From Rhizobium leucaenae USDA 9039 (lineage in GTDB: Bacteria; Pseudomonadota; Alphaproteobacteria; Rhizobiales; Rhizobiaceae), in contig NZ_AUFB01000036.1 of NCBI RefSeq assembly GCF_000426285.1, positions 1 through 37,866 on the forward strand: a stretch of 37,866 bases of DNA, written 5' to 3'. Below are positions 26,154 through 34,479 of the stretch, piece by piece. The notes below the pieces were generated by a model that had not been told where the DNA came from, ran no database searches, and worked only from the letters and a program-made list of their open reading frames with translations. Every line of letters starts with the position of its first letter. Positions within the stretch are counted from its first letter, which is position 1. Both the position numbers and the translations under genes were made by a program.

Positions 26154-27182
26154 ATGTCACGCTCCGATAATCTCATATCCAATGGCCACGGTGCTCTGGT
26201 GTCCGCCGGATCCAAGCACAGCTTGAGGAAAGCGAGGAAGGAATGGCTGGGCCCTCTCGTCGCTCTCGCGGTTGTGATCGTCATCCTGTCGGTTCTAAGG
26301 CCATCCACCTTCCTTACGTGGGAGAACTTCCGGGCCATCACCGACCAGGCTTCGATCCCGCTCATTCTCGCGATGGGAGCGTCATTCGTCATTCTGATGG
26401 GATGCATCGACCTCTCGATCGAAGGAGTGATGGCAACCGCTGCCCTGATTTTCGTTCTTCTTTCGGGTAACAGCGTCAACTCGCTGGATCTCGGAATAGG
26501 AGCGCCATTGATCGCGCTTCTCGCGGGAACCGTGATGGGGCTGCTTACTGGCCTCATTCACACCGTGTTCCGTGTCCCGTCATTCATGGTGTCTCTAGGA
26601 ACCTGGTTCATCGGCCTTGGTATCGCGACCGTCCTTTTCGGCGACTCCGTTCCACAGCTATCCGGCGACCTGACGCGCTCCTGGGCGAGCGCTTCGCCGC
26701 TCGGCGTGTCAAACGCTTTTGTTGTCGCCGTGGTTTTTGTGCTAGTCGCCAAGTTCGTTAGCGACAACACGTCGATGGGACGCTTCACCTATGCGATCGG
26801 CGCCGATGAAAGCATCGCGTCGCTGAATGCGGTCCCGGTCAACCGATACAAGGTCTACGTCTTTGCACTCGCGGGCTTCTGCAGCGCCCTGGCGGGCGTG
26901 ATCGGCAGCAGCCGACTTGGCGTCGGCGTCGTCGACCTCGGCAGTGGCCAGCTCTTCCAGACGATCGCCGCTGTCGTCATCGGCGGGACTTTGCTTTCCG
27001 GAGGCAAGGGTGGTGTCATCAACTCTATCTGCGGGGTACTGCTCGTGGTCGTAATCAACAATGGCCTCATCCTCATGGGAGTGAGCCCTGTCTTCCAGCG
27101 TGCGGTCTCGGGCCTCGTCATCGTAGTCGCCGTGGTCGCCACCGCATTCAACCAGCGTTCGCGTCTGCGGATCGTCAAGTAG
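26154..27182 (+). CDS. Sugar ABC transporter permease (RbsC type), first
   Basis: A 342-residue polytopic membrane protein of the BPD_transp_2 family (ribose-type permeases). ATG 26154 is preferred over the in-frame TTG 26133 because AAAGGCGAGAG lies just upstream of it. About eight to ten hydrophobic segments are visible. The conserved loop NRYKVYVFALAGFCSALAGV and GSGQLFQTIAAVVIGGTLLS carry the coupling helix region, and GGKGG, near the end of the conserved core, is typical. It pairs with the second permease to make a heterodimeric channel. Confidence 0.92.
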   Translation: MSRSDNLISNGHGALVSAGSKHSLRKARKEWLGPLVALAVVIVILSVLRPSTFLTWENFRAITDQASIPLILAMGASFVILMGCIDLSIEGVMATAALIFVLLSGNSVNSLDLGIGAPLIALLAGTVMGLLTGLIHTVFRVPSFMVSLGTWFIGLGIATVLFGDSVPQLSGDLTRSWASASPLGVSNAFVVAVVFVLVAKFVSDNTSMGRFTYAIGADESIASLNAVPVNRYKVYVFALAGFCSALAGVIGSSRLGVGVVDLGSGQLFQTIAAVVIGGTLLSGGKGGVINSICGVLLVVVINNGLILMGVSPVFQRAVSGLVIVVAVVATAFNQRSRLRIVK

Positions 27183-27192
27183 GAGATCGGCC

Positions 27193-28731
27193 ATGCAGGG
27201 GACAGTTCCATTCTCTCTTCGCAACGTGTCGAAGAGCTTCGGCCCGGTGAGGGCGCTGAACAATGTCAGCCTCAGCATCAGAGCCAATGAAGTGGTCGGC
27301 CTGATTGGTGAGAACGGCGCGGGGAAGTCTAGCCTGCTCAAGGTTCTTTCTGGCACCTACCAGCCGGACACAGGTGATATTCTCGTCGGCGGACAGAAGC
27401 GGACATTCACCAACCCTGCTGCCGCGGCCTCCGCGGGCATTGGCGTCGTCCATCAGGAGCAGTCTCTCGTCACCAACCTTTCGGTCGCGGAAAACATCCT
27501 GATATCGACCCGCGCAACAATGTCAGGCAACAAAGACGGCAAGGTTCGCTTCGGCATCTACAACTGGCGCAAGATCAACGACGACGCCGCGGAAATCCTG
27601 GAGCGCATCGGCTCGACAATTGACCCGAAATCGAAGGTGGAAGACCTGTCTTTTGCCGATCGGCAGATGGTCGAAATCGCCAAGGCCCTTCAGATTACTA
27701 GGCAGCCGGGCGTGCAACCGATCATTGTCCTCGACGAGCCGACGTCTGTTCTTGAAGACAACGATATCCAGCAGCTCGAGCACGAAGTCAGGCGTCTGAA
27801 GGAAATCGGGTCCGTTATCTTCGTGTCCCATCGCCTCGACGAGGTGATGAAGTTCTGCGACCGGATCTGTGTGATGCGGAATGGCGAAGTGGTCGGCGAG
27901 CGTCTAACAAGTGAGGTGAACGAAGACGAGTTGTTCCGGCTGATGACGGGGCGACACGCTGAGACGACTTCGCGCGAGCGCAAGAAATCGTTTAGCGACA
28001 GCGCGGTTGTCCTCGATCTCGAACGCCTTGAGGCAAAGGGTAAGTTCTCCGGGATCTCTTTGAAGGTCCGAAGCGGAGAGATCCATGCTCTCGTGGGTAC
28101 GAACCATTCTGGTCGCGAAGAAGTCTGCCGAGCAGTCTTCGGCGCCGAAGAGTTCGATGCCGGAACCGTCCGATACAACGGAAAGGTCGTTTCGCGACCA
28201 AGCTTGCGGGGAAGTGCCTATGGCGGGATCGCTTATCTCCCCTCCGAGCGAAAGGTCGAGAGCATGGTGGCGGGAATGACCGTTGCCGAGAACCTCCAGC
28301 TGACGCATCGGGGTGAACACGCATCCGCGATCTTCGTTAGTCCGGGTGCTCGGCGTGAAAAGACCAAGGAATGGATTTCGAAGCTGAGCATCCGGCCTCC
28401 AATTCCGGACGCGGACATCGCTTCCCTCAGCGGCGGCAATCAGCAGAAGGTAGTCCTTGCGAAGTGGCTCGAGGATCCGAAGCTTTCCTTGCTCATCCTC
28501 GACCATCCTACCCGAGGCATCGATCCCGGTGCGCGCGAGGACGTCAGTAAGCAGGTTTTCGCAGCATGCGAAAAGGGCGCCGCAGTGCTGTTGATCGCTG
28601 ACACGCTAGAAGAAGCGATTTCTCTGGCTGATACCATCACCGTTATGCGCGATGGTGAGATCACCGCCACGTTCGACCTCAACTCTGGTTCGATCCCGAC
28701 CCATGCCGAACTTGTGGGGAAAATGATATGA
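27193..28731 (+). CDS. Sugar ABC transporter ATPase with two nucleotide-binding domains
   Basis: A 512-residue RbsA-type protein with TAGGAG before ATG 27193. Domain 1 has GENGAGKSS (Walker A), the LSFADRQ variant signature and VLDEPTSVLEDND (Walker B). Domain 2 has a degenerate P-loop (GTNHSGREE), an intact SLSGGNQQK signature and LILDHPTRGID, where the catalytic glutamate is His. Domain 2 therefore probably binds but does not hydrolyse ATP, as is common in sugar importers of this class. It overlaps the second permease by ATGA. Confidence 0.94.
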   Translation: MQGTVPFSLRNVSKSFGPVRALNNVSLSIRANEVVGLIGENGAGKSSLLKVLSGTYQPDTGDILVGGQKRTFTNPAAAASAGIGVVHQEQSLVTNLSVAENILISTRATMSGNKDGKVRFGIYNWRKINDDAAEILERIGSTIDPKSKVEDLSFADRQMVEIAKALQITRQPGVQPIIVLDEPTSVLEDNDIQQLEHEVRRLKEIGSVIFVSHRLDEVMKFCDRICVMRNGEVVGERLTSEVNEDELFRLMTGRHAETTSRERKKSFSDSAVVLDLERLEAKGKFSGISLKVRSGEIHALVGTNHSGREEVCRAVFGAEEFDAGTVRYNGKVVSRPSLRGSAYGGIAYLPSERKVESMVAGMTVAENLQLTHRGEHASAIFVSPGARREKTKEWISKLSIRPPIPDADIASLSGGNQQKVVLAKWLEDPKLSLLILDHPTRGIDPGAREDVSKQVFAACEKGAAVLLIADTLEEAISLADTITVMRDGEITATFDLNSGSIPTHAELVGKMI

Positions 28732-29723
28732 CAATGGAGGTTACCCAGGTGAACTCGCCCGCGGACATGTCGAAAGCCAAGATCGGCTCCGCAAATCTCA
28801 AGGCGTTCGCGCCACTCGCCGTGCTGCTGATCCTTCTTGGCATCATCTCTATCTTTCAGCCGACTTTTGTTGGCGGCGTAGGTCTTGAGATCCTAGCCTA
28901 CCAGGCAATTCCGATCCTGTTGCTAGGCTTGGGCCAGTTCGGCGTAATCCAGCTCGGCCGCATCGATCTCTCGAGTGCGACTGTGGCGGTGCTCGCTTCG
29001 GTCTCGGTCGCCCAGCTCCTGGAACCGCTCGGCATGTTCGCTCCGATCGCCACGATCGGCATCGGTGCAGCAGCCGGGTTCGCCAACGGCATGGTCATCA
29101 ACTACTTTCAGGTACCATCGTTCGCCGTCACGCTTGGTGCTATCGGTGTCTGGCAATCGCTTTCGCTTGTGATCGCAAAAGAGACTACTGTGTACGTCTC
29201 CGCAAATGGCGAAATCATCGACTGGCTCGACAGCTTCCAGATTGGCGGATACTCCGCTGCCGTCTTCATTGGCCTCTTGCTTGCCGTCGTGGCATGGGCT
29301 GTGATGCGCTGGACCCGTTTCGGCACCTTTGTGAAGGCAATGGGCCTTAATGAGCGGGCCTCGATCATGTCCGGAGTCCCGACCGCCGCCGTGACAGTGG
29401 CGGTGTTCACGATCTCCGGCGCGTTCGCGGCCCTCGCTGGAATCGTCCTGACTGCGCAGCAGGGAACCGCTTCCGCGTCCGGGCTCGGTGTGGGTCTGCT
29501 CCTGCCGTCCATCGCGGCGACGATCTGTGGCGGCGTGGCCCTGACTGGTGGCGTCGGTAGCGCGCTCAACGTCATCGTTGGATCCATGATCATCGCACTC
29601 ATCCCGGTTGGCAGCTCTGTGGTCGGCATCGATCCGCGTTACCAGCAGATCGTATACGGCCTGGTCGTCATCCTAGCAGTGATTCTGACGATCGACCGCA
29701 CCAAACTCAAATTCGTGAAATAA
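28728..29723 (+). CDS. Sugar ABC transporter permease (RbsC type), second
   Basis: A 331-residue polytopic permease of the same family as the first but clearly diverged from it, so the channel is a heterodimer. The start overlaps the ATPase stop (ATGA); ATG 28734 is an alternative. The typical segments GLGQFGVIQLGRIDLSSATV, NYFQVPSFAVTLGAIGVWQS, FTISGAFAALAGIVL and ICGGVALTGGVGSALNVIVG are readable. The final segment ends in DRTKLKFVK, a normal cytoplasmic tail. Confidence 0.93.
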   Translation: MTMEVTQVNSPADMSKAKIGSANLKAFAPLAVLLILLGIISIFQPTFVGGVGLEILAYQAIPILLLGLGQFGVIQLGRIDLSSATVAVLASVSVAQLLEPLGMFAPIATIGIGAAAGFANGMVINYFQVPSFAVTLGAIGVWQSLSLVIAKETTVYVSANGEIIDWLDSFQIGGYSAAVFIGLLLAVVAWAVMRWTRFGTFVKAMGLNERASIMSGVPTAAVTVAVFTISGAFAALAGIVLTAQQGTASASGLGVGLLLPSIAATICGGVALTGGVGSALNVIVGSMIIALIPVGSSVVGIDPRYQQIVYGLVVILAVILTIDRTKLKFVK

Positions 29724-29745
29724 CAAGCCTAGACGGGAGATTTCC

Positions 29746-31209
29746 GTGACTACTTTCGAAGAGCTTGAACCCAAGGAAGTGTTCAATCATTTCGCCGCTC
29801 TTTCTGCGATCCCGCGCGGTTCGCAAAACGAGAAGCAGGTCAGCGACTACATCGTGAATTTCGCTAGAGAGCGGTCTCTCGAAGCGTATCAGGACAAGAT
29901 GTACAACGTACTTGTCAAGAAACCTGGCACTCCCGGCTATGAAAATGCGCCCGTACTCATTCTTCACGGCCACATGGACATGGTGTGCGAGAAGGACCCG
30001 GGCGTGGAGCACGACTTCACAAAGGACGGCATCAAGCTGATTGTCGACGGCGACTATATCCGTGCGGACCGGACATCTCTCGGCGCTGACAACGGCATTG
30101 GTTGCTCCTTCATCCTAGCGTTACTGGACTCCAAGGATATTCCCCATCCTCCATTGGAAGCCGTAATGACGGTTATGGAGGAGATGGGCAAGGTCGGCGC
30201 ATCCGAGTTCGACGTCTCCCAGCTCGAGGGCACTCGGATGGTCGACTTCAACTGGGTGACCGACGAGCAGATCCTTGCGGGTTGCGCGGGCGACATTTCC
30301 TGCACCATCGATGTCAATGCTGAATGGGTGACCACTCCCCAGAACACGCAGGCACTCTCACTCAGCATCGGCGGGCTGCTCGGAGGACATTGCGAATTTG
30401 ACATCCACCTCGAGCGAGCCAACGGCATTGTGGTTCTGGCGCGCATCCTCAACTCACTGGCGAAGACGTACGACGTCCGGATTGCCCGCTTTGAGGGTGG
30501 GGCCCAGAACAACGTCATCCCAGCACATGGCGAACTCGTGCTCGTGGTTCAGAAAGCCGATAAAGCCGCAATTCTGGATGCTATCAAGGAGCTTGAAGCG
30601 ACGCTCAAGAACGAGTTCTTGGTCGCCGATCCGGGTCTGAAGGTCACTGTAACTGACGCAGAACTTTCATCCCGGATCTATTCGCAGACAGCAACCCGCC
30701 GTGTCGGCCGCATTGCGGCTCTTCTGCCCAATGGCGTCATCAGCATGAGCAGGTCCATCGACGGCCTCGTGGAGAGTTCAAGCAACCTCGGGACCGTGCG
30801 TGCGACCGACGACGGATTGACTTTCACCTGCACGATTACGGCGGGTGTGTCCTCGCGAAAGCACGACATCTTTGAACGCATACGTGAGCTGGCCGAGATG
30901 GCCGGCGGCGGAACGGAGTTCAAGCAGTTCGGACTGGACGCCCCGGAGTTTCCGCCGACCCGGAACTCGAAATCTGTTCCGGCAGCCGTAGCGGCTTTCA
31001 AGACTGTCCACGGTCGCGAACCAGAAGTTCTTGTATCCTCCTGCAGCCTCGAGCTCGGCTTTTTCGTCAACCGCATCCCTGGACTGGATACGGTGGGCAT
31101 TGGAACCGAACTGCAGCACCTGCACTCGACGAAGGAGCGCGTGAGCCATCCGTCGGTGGCACGGTCGTGGAAGGTTGTCCGGGACTTCGTGGGACGCTTG
31201 AAGGACTGA
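29746..31209 (+). CDS. pepD: M20 family aminoacyl-histidine dipeptidase (PepD-like)
   Basis: A 487-residue zinc dipeptidase, close to the 485 aa of E. coli PepD, started at GTG 29746 with GGGAGA upstream. Metal and catalytic residues are readable: LHGHMDMV (H76, D78), SLGADNG (D115), the EEMG pair (E145, E146), D173 in NWVTDEQ before AGCAGD, and a late histidine at about 460 in HLHSTKE. It would cleave Xaa-His dipeptides in the cytoplasm. The gene is oddly placed between sugar-transporter and triosephosphate isomerase genes. All expected ligands are present, so it is not a decayed copy. A non-peptide amide substrate linked to the locus is possible but unproven. Confidence 0.93.
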   Translation: MTTFEELEPKEVFNHFAALSAIPRGSQNEKQVSDYIVNFARERSLEAYQDKMYNVLVKKPGTPGYENAPVLILHGHMDMVCEKDPGVEHDFTKDGIKLIVDGDYIRADRTSLGADNGIGCSFILALLDSKDIPHPPLEAVMTVMEEMGKVGASEFDVSQLEGTRMVDFNWVTDEQILAGCAGDISCTIDVNAEWVTTPQNTQALSLSIGGLLGGHCEFDIHLERANGIVVLARILNSLAKTYDVRIARFEGGAQNNVIPAHGELVLVVQKADKAAILDAIKELEATLKNEFLVADPGLKVTVTDAELSSRIYSQTATRRVGRIAALLPNGVISMSRSIDGLVESSSNLGTVRATDDGLTFTCTITAGVSSRKHDIFERIRELAEMAGGGTEFKQFGLDAPEFPPTRNSKSVPAAVAAFKTVHGREPEVLVSSCSLELGFFVNRIPGLDTVGIGTELQHLHSTKERVSHPSVARSWKVVRDFVGRLKD

Positions 31210-31231
31210 TTCAGGGATTTGGCCCGATGGA

Positions 31232-31252
31232 CTGGCGAGGCTTGTTCGCCAG
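31232..31252 (+). terminator. Stem-loop after the dipeptidase gene
   Basis: CTGGCGA (31232-31238) and TCGCCAG (31246-31252) make a perfect 7-bp stem with a 7-base loop, 23 bases after the dipeptidase stop. There is no U-run, so it is a weak or Rho-assisted terminator at most, or an mRNA-stabilising hairpin between this gene and tpiA. Confidence 0.35.
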
Positions 31253-31354
31253 CCAACATTCTTCATTCTCGAAATGGAACCGTCGAAGATATCCTCGGCT
31301 ACCGCCGAGTGCGTTCGAGTGTCCTCTTCCGACAATATTGATGAGGTTAGTTAG

Positions 31355-32116
31355 ATGGAACACCGTGTCCGGCCGCTGCTCGTCGGCAATTGGAAGATGA
31401 ACGGAATGATCTCGTCCCTGGACGAGCTCGCTCAGACGGCATCGAGAAGTGTCGATTTGTCTCTTTTCGTCGACATGGTCATCTGCCCGCCTCTGACCTT
31501 GGTTCGTTCCGCTGTAGAGGGCGTCGCCACATCGCTGCTCGAAATCGGCGCACAGGACTGCAGCGACGAACAGACAGGCGCATTCACGGGAGACGTCTCC
31601 GCGGCCATGCTCGCCAATTGCGGGGCAAAGTGGGTTATCATTGGTCACTCCGAGCGACGGACACTGAGATCAGAAACCAGCGCCGTTGTGTGCCGGAAGG
31701 TCCGCCAGGCACTGTCAGCGGGGGTCACTCCGATCGTTTGTATCGGAGAGACCGAAAGTGAAATGCACGAGGGGCGTACGCTCCAAGTTCTCTCGGAGCA
31801 GTTGACAGCTTCTCTGCCTTCGGAGGCGGGGCAAGGCGACTTCGTCGTAGCGTATGAGCCAGTGTGGGCAATAGGGAGTGGCAAGACTCCGACAGTCGAC
31901 CAAATTGCCGGCGTGCACCAATTTATACGGAATTGGTTGGATGCACAGTTTGCCGACCACGGCCCGAAGACGCGGTTGCTTTACGGCGGATCCGTCAAGG
32001 CGGAGAACGCCCGCGAAATCATTACCTGCGAGAATGTAAGTGGTGCTCTTGTCGGAGGTGCGAGCTTGAAAGCGGCCAGCTTCCTGGCAATCGCGGATGC
32101 CCTCTGCGTTTCCTAG
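31355..32116 (+). CDS. tpiA: Triosephosphate isomerase
   Basis: A 253-residue TIM-barrel enzyme with every catalytic residue: N12 and K14 in NWKMN, His99 in GHSERR, Glu169 in AYEPVWAIGSGKTP, and the phosphate-binding LLYGGSVK and ALVGGASLK loops. It interconverts dihydroxyacetone phosphate and glyceraldehyde 3-phosphate. ATG 31355 has GAGG eight bases upstream. The 145-base gap to the previous gene leaves room for its own promoter. Its presence in a sugar cluster points to a dedicated second isomerase serving the triose phosphate produced by the transketolase step, as with the extra isomerase (TpiB) in rhizobial erythritol loci. Confidence 0.95.
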   Translation: MEHRVRPLLVGNWKMNGMISSLDELAQTASRSVDLSLFVDMVICPPLTLVRSAVEGVATSLLEIGAQDCSDEQTGAFTGDVSAAMLANCGAKWVIIGHSERRTLRSETSAVVCRKVRQALSAGVTPIVCIGETESEMHEGRTLQVLSEQLTASLPSEAGQGDFVVAYEPVWAIGSGKTPTVDQIAGVHQFIRNWLDAQFADHGPKTRLLYGGSVKAENAREIITCENVSGALVGGASLKAASFLAIADALCVS

Positions 32117-32147
32117 TCCACATTTCCTCTCGCAGCGGCCGCTGCTG

Positions 32148-32176
32148 TTGACAGTCTGTCTCGCTTCATTCGCAAT
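32148..32176 (+). promoter_or_regulatory. Possible promoter for the riboswitch-ribB unit
   Basis: TTGACA at 32148-32153 is followed, after 17 bases, by CGCAAT (32171-32176), a poor -10. The riboswitch begins about 50 bases further on, a plausible start distance. The -35 is perfect but the -10 is weak, so this is tentative. Confidence 0.3.
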
Positions 32177-32225
32177 TGGGAGAACGGGCGCTTGAGAACT
32201 CCGCCATTTGTCTCCTTTGCTGATA

Positions 32226-32372
32226 TCGTTCTCAGGGCGGGAAGCGATTCCCCGCCGGCGGTATCGGGAAGATCCGGAACCCGCGAGCGCTTCCGGCAGC
32301 AGCCGGGGAGGTTAGCAGATTCGATAAAATGCCGGAGACGATGATATAGTCCGGATGGAAGAGAGCACGCAC
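32226..32372 (+). ncRNA. FMN riboswitch (RFN element)
   Basis: The sequence contains the RFN landmarks in the correct order: TTCTCAGGGCGGG, CCCCGCCGGCGGTA, CCCGCGAGCG, the GGTTAGCAGATT block, AAATGCCGGAGACGATG and ATAGTCCGGATGGAAGAGAG. These form the P1-P6 multi-stem that binds flavin mononucleotide and shuts off riboflavin synthesis or uptake genes. It lies about 110 bases before the ribB fragment. The aptamer looks intact although the gene it controls is broken. Confidence 0.92.
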
Positions 32373-32483
32373 AAAGGCGCTGCGCAGCTACAGCGTTCGA
32401 ATGCTTGTTCGCCCAAGGCTAAGTGGTGGCTCGTCATGATCCTGTACGGCGCGGTTTGGGGCTAACCCTTTAAAGGCAGAGAG

Positions 32484-32652
32484 ATGGCATTTTCCCTAAT
32501 TGAAGATGCAATCGCCGCTATCGGTCGTGGTGAGATCATCCTCGTCGCCGGCAACCGCCACAGAGAAAACGAGGGCGACCTCGTCATCGCATCGGAACTG
32601 GTCACTTCAGAAGCGATCCCATGATGAATAATGCGCGGCCTGATCTGCGTAC
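32484..32652 (+). pseudogene. ribB: ribB fragment (3,4-dihydroxy-2-butanone 4-phosphate synthase), broken
   Basis: ATG 32484 with GGCAGAGAG upstream opens a frame of 46 codons reading EDAIAAIGRGEIILVAGN then RHRENEGDLVIASELVTSEA, the N-terminus of RibB with its RENEGD motif. It stops at TGA 32622-32624. The homology resumes in another frame (MMNNAR, then GLICV after a second shift) and ends at 32652, exactly where an IS3-type end begins. The remaining ~150 residues are absent. It is a remnant that cannot make the enzyme, which normally converts ribulose 5-phosphate to the four-carbon riboflavin precursor. Confidence 0.85.
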
Positions 32653-32856
32653 TGAACCGCAGCGTGTTTGGCCGAGGCCATTTTGCCTAAGCTATGCGGC
32701 CACGGCTGCTTCGTCCAACGTAGTACCGCTCTTCAGCTTCGGCTGGCGGTGTATTCGCGATGGACTTCAGAAGTCGTCGGTGGTTGAACCAGTCGGCCAT
32801 TCCATGGTGGCGAATTCCACCGTTTCAAAGCTCTTCCATGGTCCACGCGATTGATC
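32653..32856 (-). mobile_element. IS3-family (IS51-like) remnant, transposase C-terminus
   Basis: The plus strand begins TGAACCGCAGCGTGTTTGGC, like the terminal inverted repeat of IS3-group rhizobial elements. On the minus strand the transposase end is readable: RGPWKSFETVEFATMEW (from about 32850), then, after a one-base deletion, ADWFNHRRLLKSIANTPPAE and EERYY to a TAG at 32692-32694. The rest of the element is missing, so it is an immobile remnant. It marks the deletion junction of ribB. Confidence 0.8.
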
Positions 32857-32942
32857 GTTCATGAACACAAATTTCTCATTTCAATATTCTTCGACATTTC
32901 ATGCCGCTACCAACGCATTTTGTAGTAGCTACCGGAGGGCAG

Positions 32943-33845
32943 CTAGTATCTTCTGGGATAGGATCCCAACATGCGGATATCATCCCTCGATACTAACTGC
33001 GCAAGCTGTGATTCAGCCTCAACGTGTCCGGCGAAATCAATCACGTATTGATGGATGTCCAACCGTTCGCACGTAGGGCGCTCGTAGATATTGAGGATGG
33101 ACAGCCCTGAATTCACAAAAGTCGCAAGCTGCGAGCTGATCGACGCTTCGTCGCTACGAAGCACAATCGTCGTTCTGTCGAAGCCGGTCGGCCGGGCGAT
33201 ATCTTTGCCAAGAACCCACCAACGCGTAACGTTGTGGAGACCCTCTTCGATACCGGTGCGGAGTTCCTGGAGGTTGTAAAGTTTTGCGCCCAGGCCCGGC
33301 CCGAAAGCTGCAAGCTTTGGTGAATTCTCCTCGGCGACATAAGCAACGGTGCCCAGGCGACTCTCACGCTCCACTCCCGGCATGTTCTCGTCGATCCAAG
33401 CCCTGACCTCTTGCAGAGCCACGGGATGACCGAGCACCTTTGTTATCGACGAGAAAGTGGCGTCTTTGCTCGCGATCAGGCTGTAGCTTAACATGCGGGG
33501 ATATTCCGCAATAACCGTAACCGAGGGGAGAGCAAGAATTTGATCGAGATATGGAGTGGTCCCGACTAGAGAGGTCGTAACCGGTGCACAGATAGCGTCA
33601 ACCATTCCCGATGCGTACGCCTCGAAGAGGCCATCCTTAAAGGGTACCAGTCCAGGACCGTTGCTGAAGAGCTCAAGTGTTGCTTGATGTGTCCAGGTCC
33701 CCTCGGGCCCAATGAAGCCAACTTTTTTGATATCGGATGCATCAATGATCGGCGGCTGCCGAATTAACTTGTTCATTCCCATGTCCCGGTTGCGCAGCTC
33801 ATACTGCGGGTGCTTCCATCGTTCGCTAAATGGATAACGAGGCAT
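32943..33845 (-). CDS. Prephenate dehydratase-like protein, divergent
   Basis: A 300-residue protein related to prephenate dehydratase: FIGPEGTWTHQATLELF near the N-terminus, ILALPSVTV, VTRWWVLGKD (the catalytic TRF region, Thr kept, Phe changed to Trp), and an ACT-like C-terminus (FVNSGLSILNIYERPT and HQYVIDFAGH). The usual PIENS segment is APVTTSLVG here, so key substrate contacts are lost and true dehydratase activity is doubtful. ATG 33845 is the longest start; ATG 33782 (MGMNKL) is possible. Prephenate decarboxylases of the BacA type share this fold. An AT-rich palindrome (33867-33877) lies just upstream, matching those before the aminotransferase gene. Confidence 0.75.
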   Translation of the reverse strand: MPRYPFSERWKHPQYELRNRDMGMNKLIRQPPIIDASDIKKVGFIGPEGTWTHQATLELFSNGPGLVPFKDGLFEAYASGMVDAICAPVTTSLVGTTPYLDQILALPSVTVIAEYPRMLSYSLIASKDATFSSITKVLGHPVALQEVRAWIDENMPGVERESRLGTVAYVAEENSPKLAAFGPGLGAKLYNLQELRTGIEEGLHNVTRWWVLGKDIARPTGFDRTTIVLRSDEASISSQLATFVNSGLSILNIYERPTCERLDIHQYVIDFAGHVEAESQLAQLVSRDDIRMLGSYPRRY

Positions 33846-33866
33846 CTCGGGCGGTTCAATTCGTTT

Positions 33867-33877
33867 GAAAATATTTT
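33867..33877. promoter_or_regulatory. Operator-like palindrome before the prephenate dehydratase-like gene
   Basis: GAAAATATTTT, followed six bases later by ATGAAA. The same core and the same six-base gap to ATGAAA occur in the aminotransferase promoter (35797-35820). It lies 22 bases before the start codon, overlapping the expected promoter, which suggests repression or activation by one shared regulator. Confidence 0.5.
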
Positions 33878-34434
33878 AATCTCATGAAAATCGCGTCAGT
33901 TTCGCAGGCTAGATATAAACGACGAATACTCCGCTGGCGCCTGACGCAGGTTTTCACGTCCATGGATGCCGCTGCCGTCGAATAACCAAGGTATCGGATG
34001 GCTTCAGTTCGACGACCTCATCGGCATAGCGGAACGACATTTGATCTTCCAATATGTAAGTCGCAGGTATTCAGATGTGCTGATATCCGGGGACTTCATC
34101 TGTCACTGTGAGGAGGCATGGCTCCACACCGTTTCCCTCGACGACATCCTGGTCGGTAGGGCGGTTCACCTCGGGAGCAGCAGAAATGTCGATTAGACAA
34201 AGCAATATTATGCGAAGACGCTAATGCTGCGAGGGAGTTTGTGAAGGAAGCATCGCCACCCTATTGTTGACGCGAATTTCCGAACGTTTCGTGTGGGCTA
34301 CTTCACCGTTCTCGACGCTGGCACACGCGGGTGCGACCCTCGCTGTGCCGGTGTTTCGCGACGTCACAGGAGCCGAACGGTGACGAGCGCAGTCCCTTAT
34401 CAATAGGCTTACGCCAACTTGTGCGTGAGCCCTG

Positions 34435-34472
34435 CGCCACGAGCCCACGCGTGAAGCAGCTGGCTCGTGGCG
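34435..34472 (-). terminator. Strong stem-loop after the aminotransferase gene
   Basis: CGCCACGAGCC (34435-34445) and GGCTCGTGGCG (34462-34472) are a perfect 11-bp inverted repeat with a 16-base loop, starting 8 bases past the aminotransferase stop on the minus strand. No U-run follows, so termination would be Rho-aided, or the stem protects the mRNA 3' end. Confidence 0.5.
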
Positions 34473-34479
34473 GTTAGCA

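Larger units (their letters stand above)
33846..34479. other. Intergenic region with a possible cupin remnant
   Basis: These 634 bases hold the upstream palindrome of the previous gene and the hairpin at 34435-34472. On the minus strand between about 34195 and 33960 two in-frame pieces read VEGNGVEPCLLTVTDEVPGY and, after a TGA, ILEDQMSFRYADEVVELKPS. This resembles a small cupin (GDxxxI-type end) interrupted by a stop, with weak support. A plus-strand frame at 33966-34196 overlaps it and has no recognisable family. Nothing else is supported. Confidence 0.3.
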
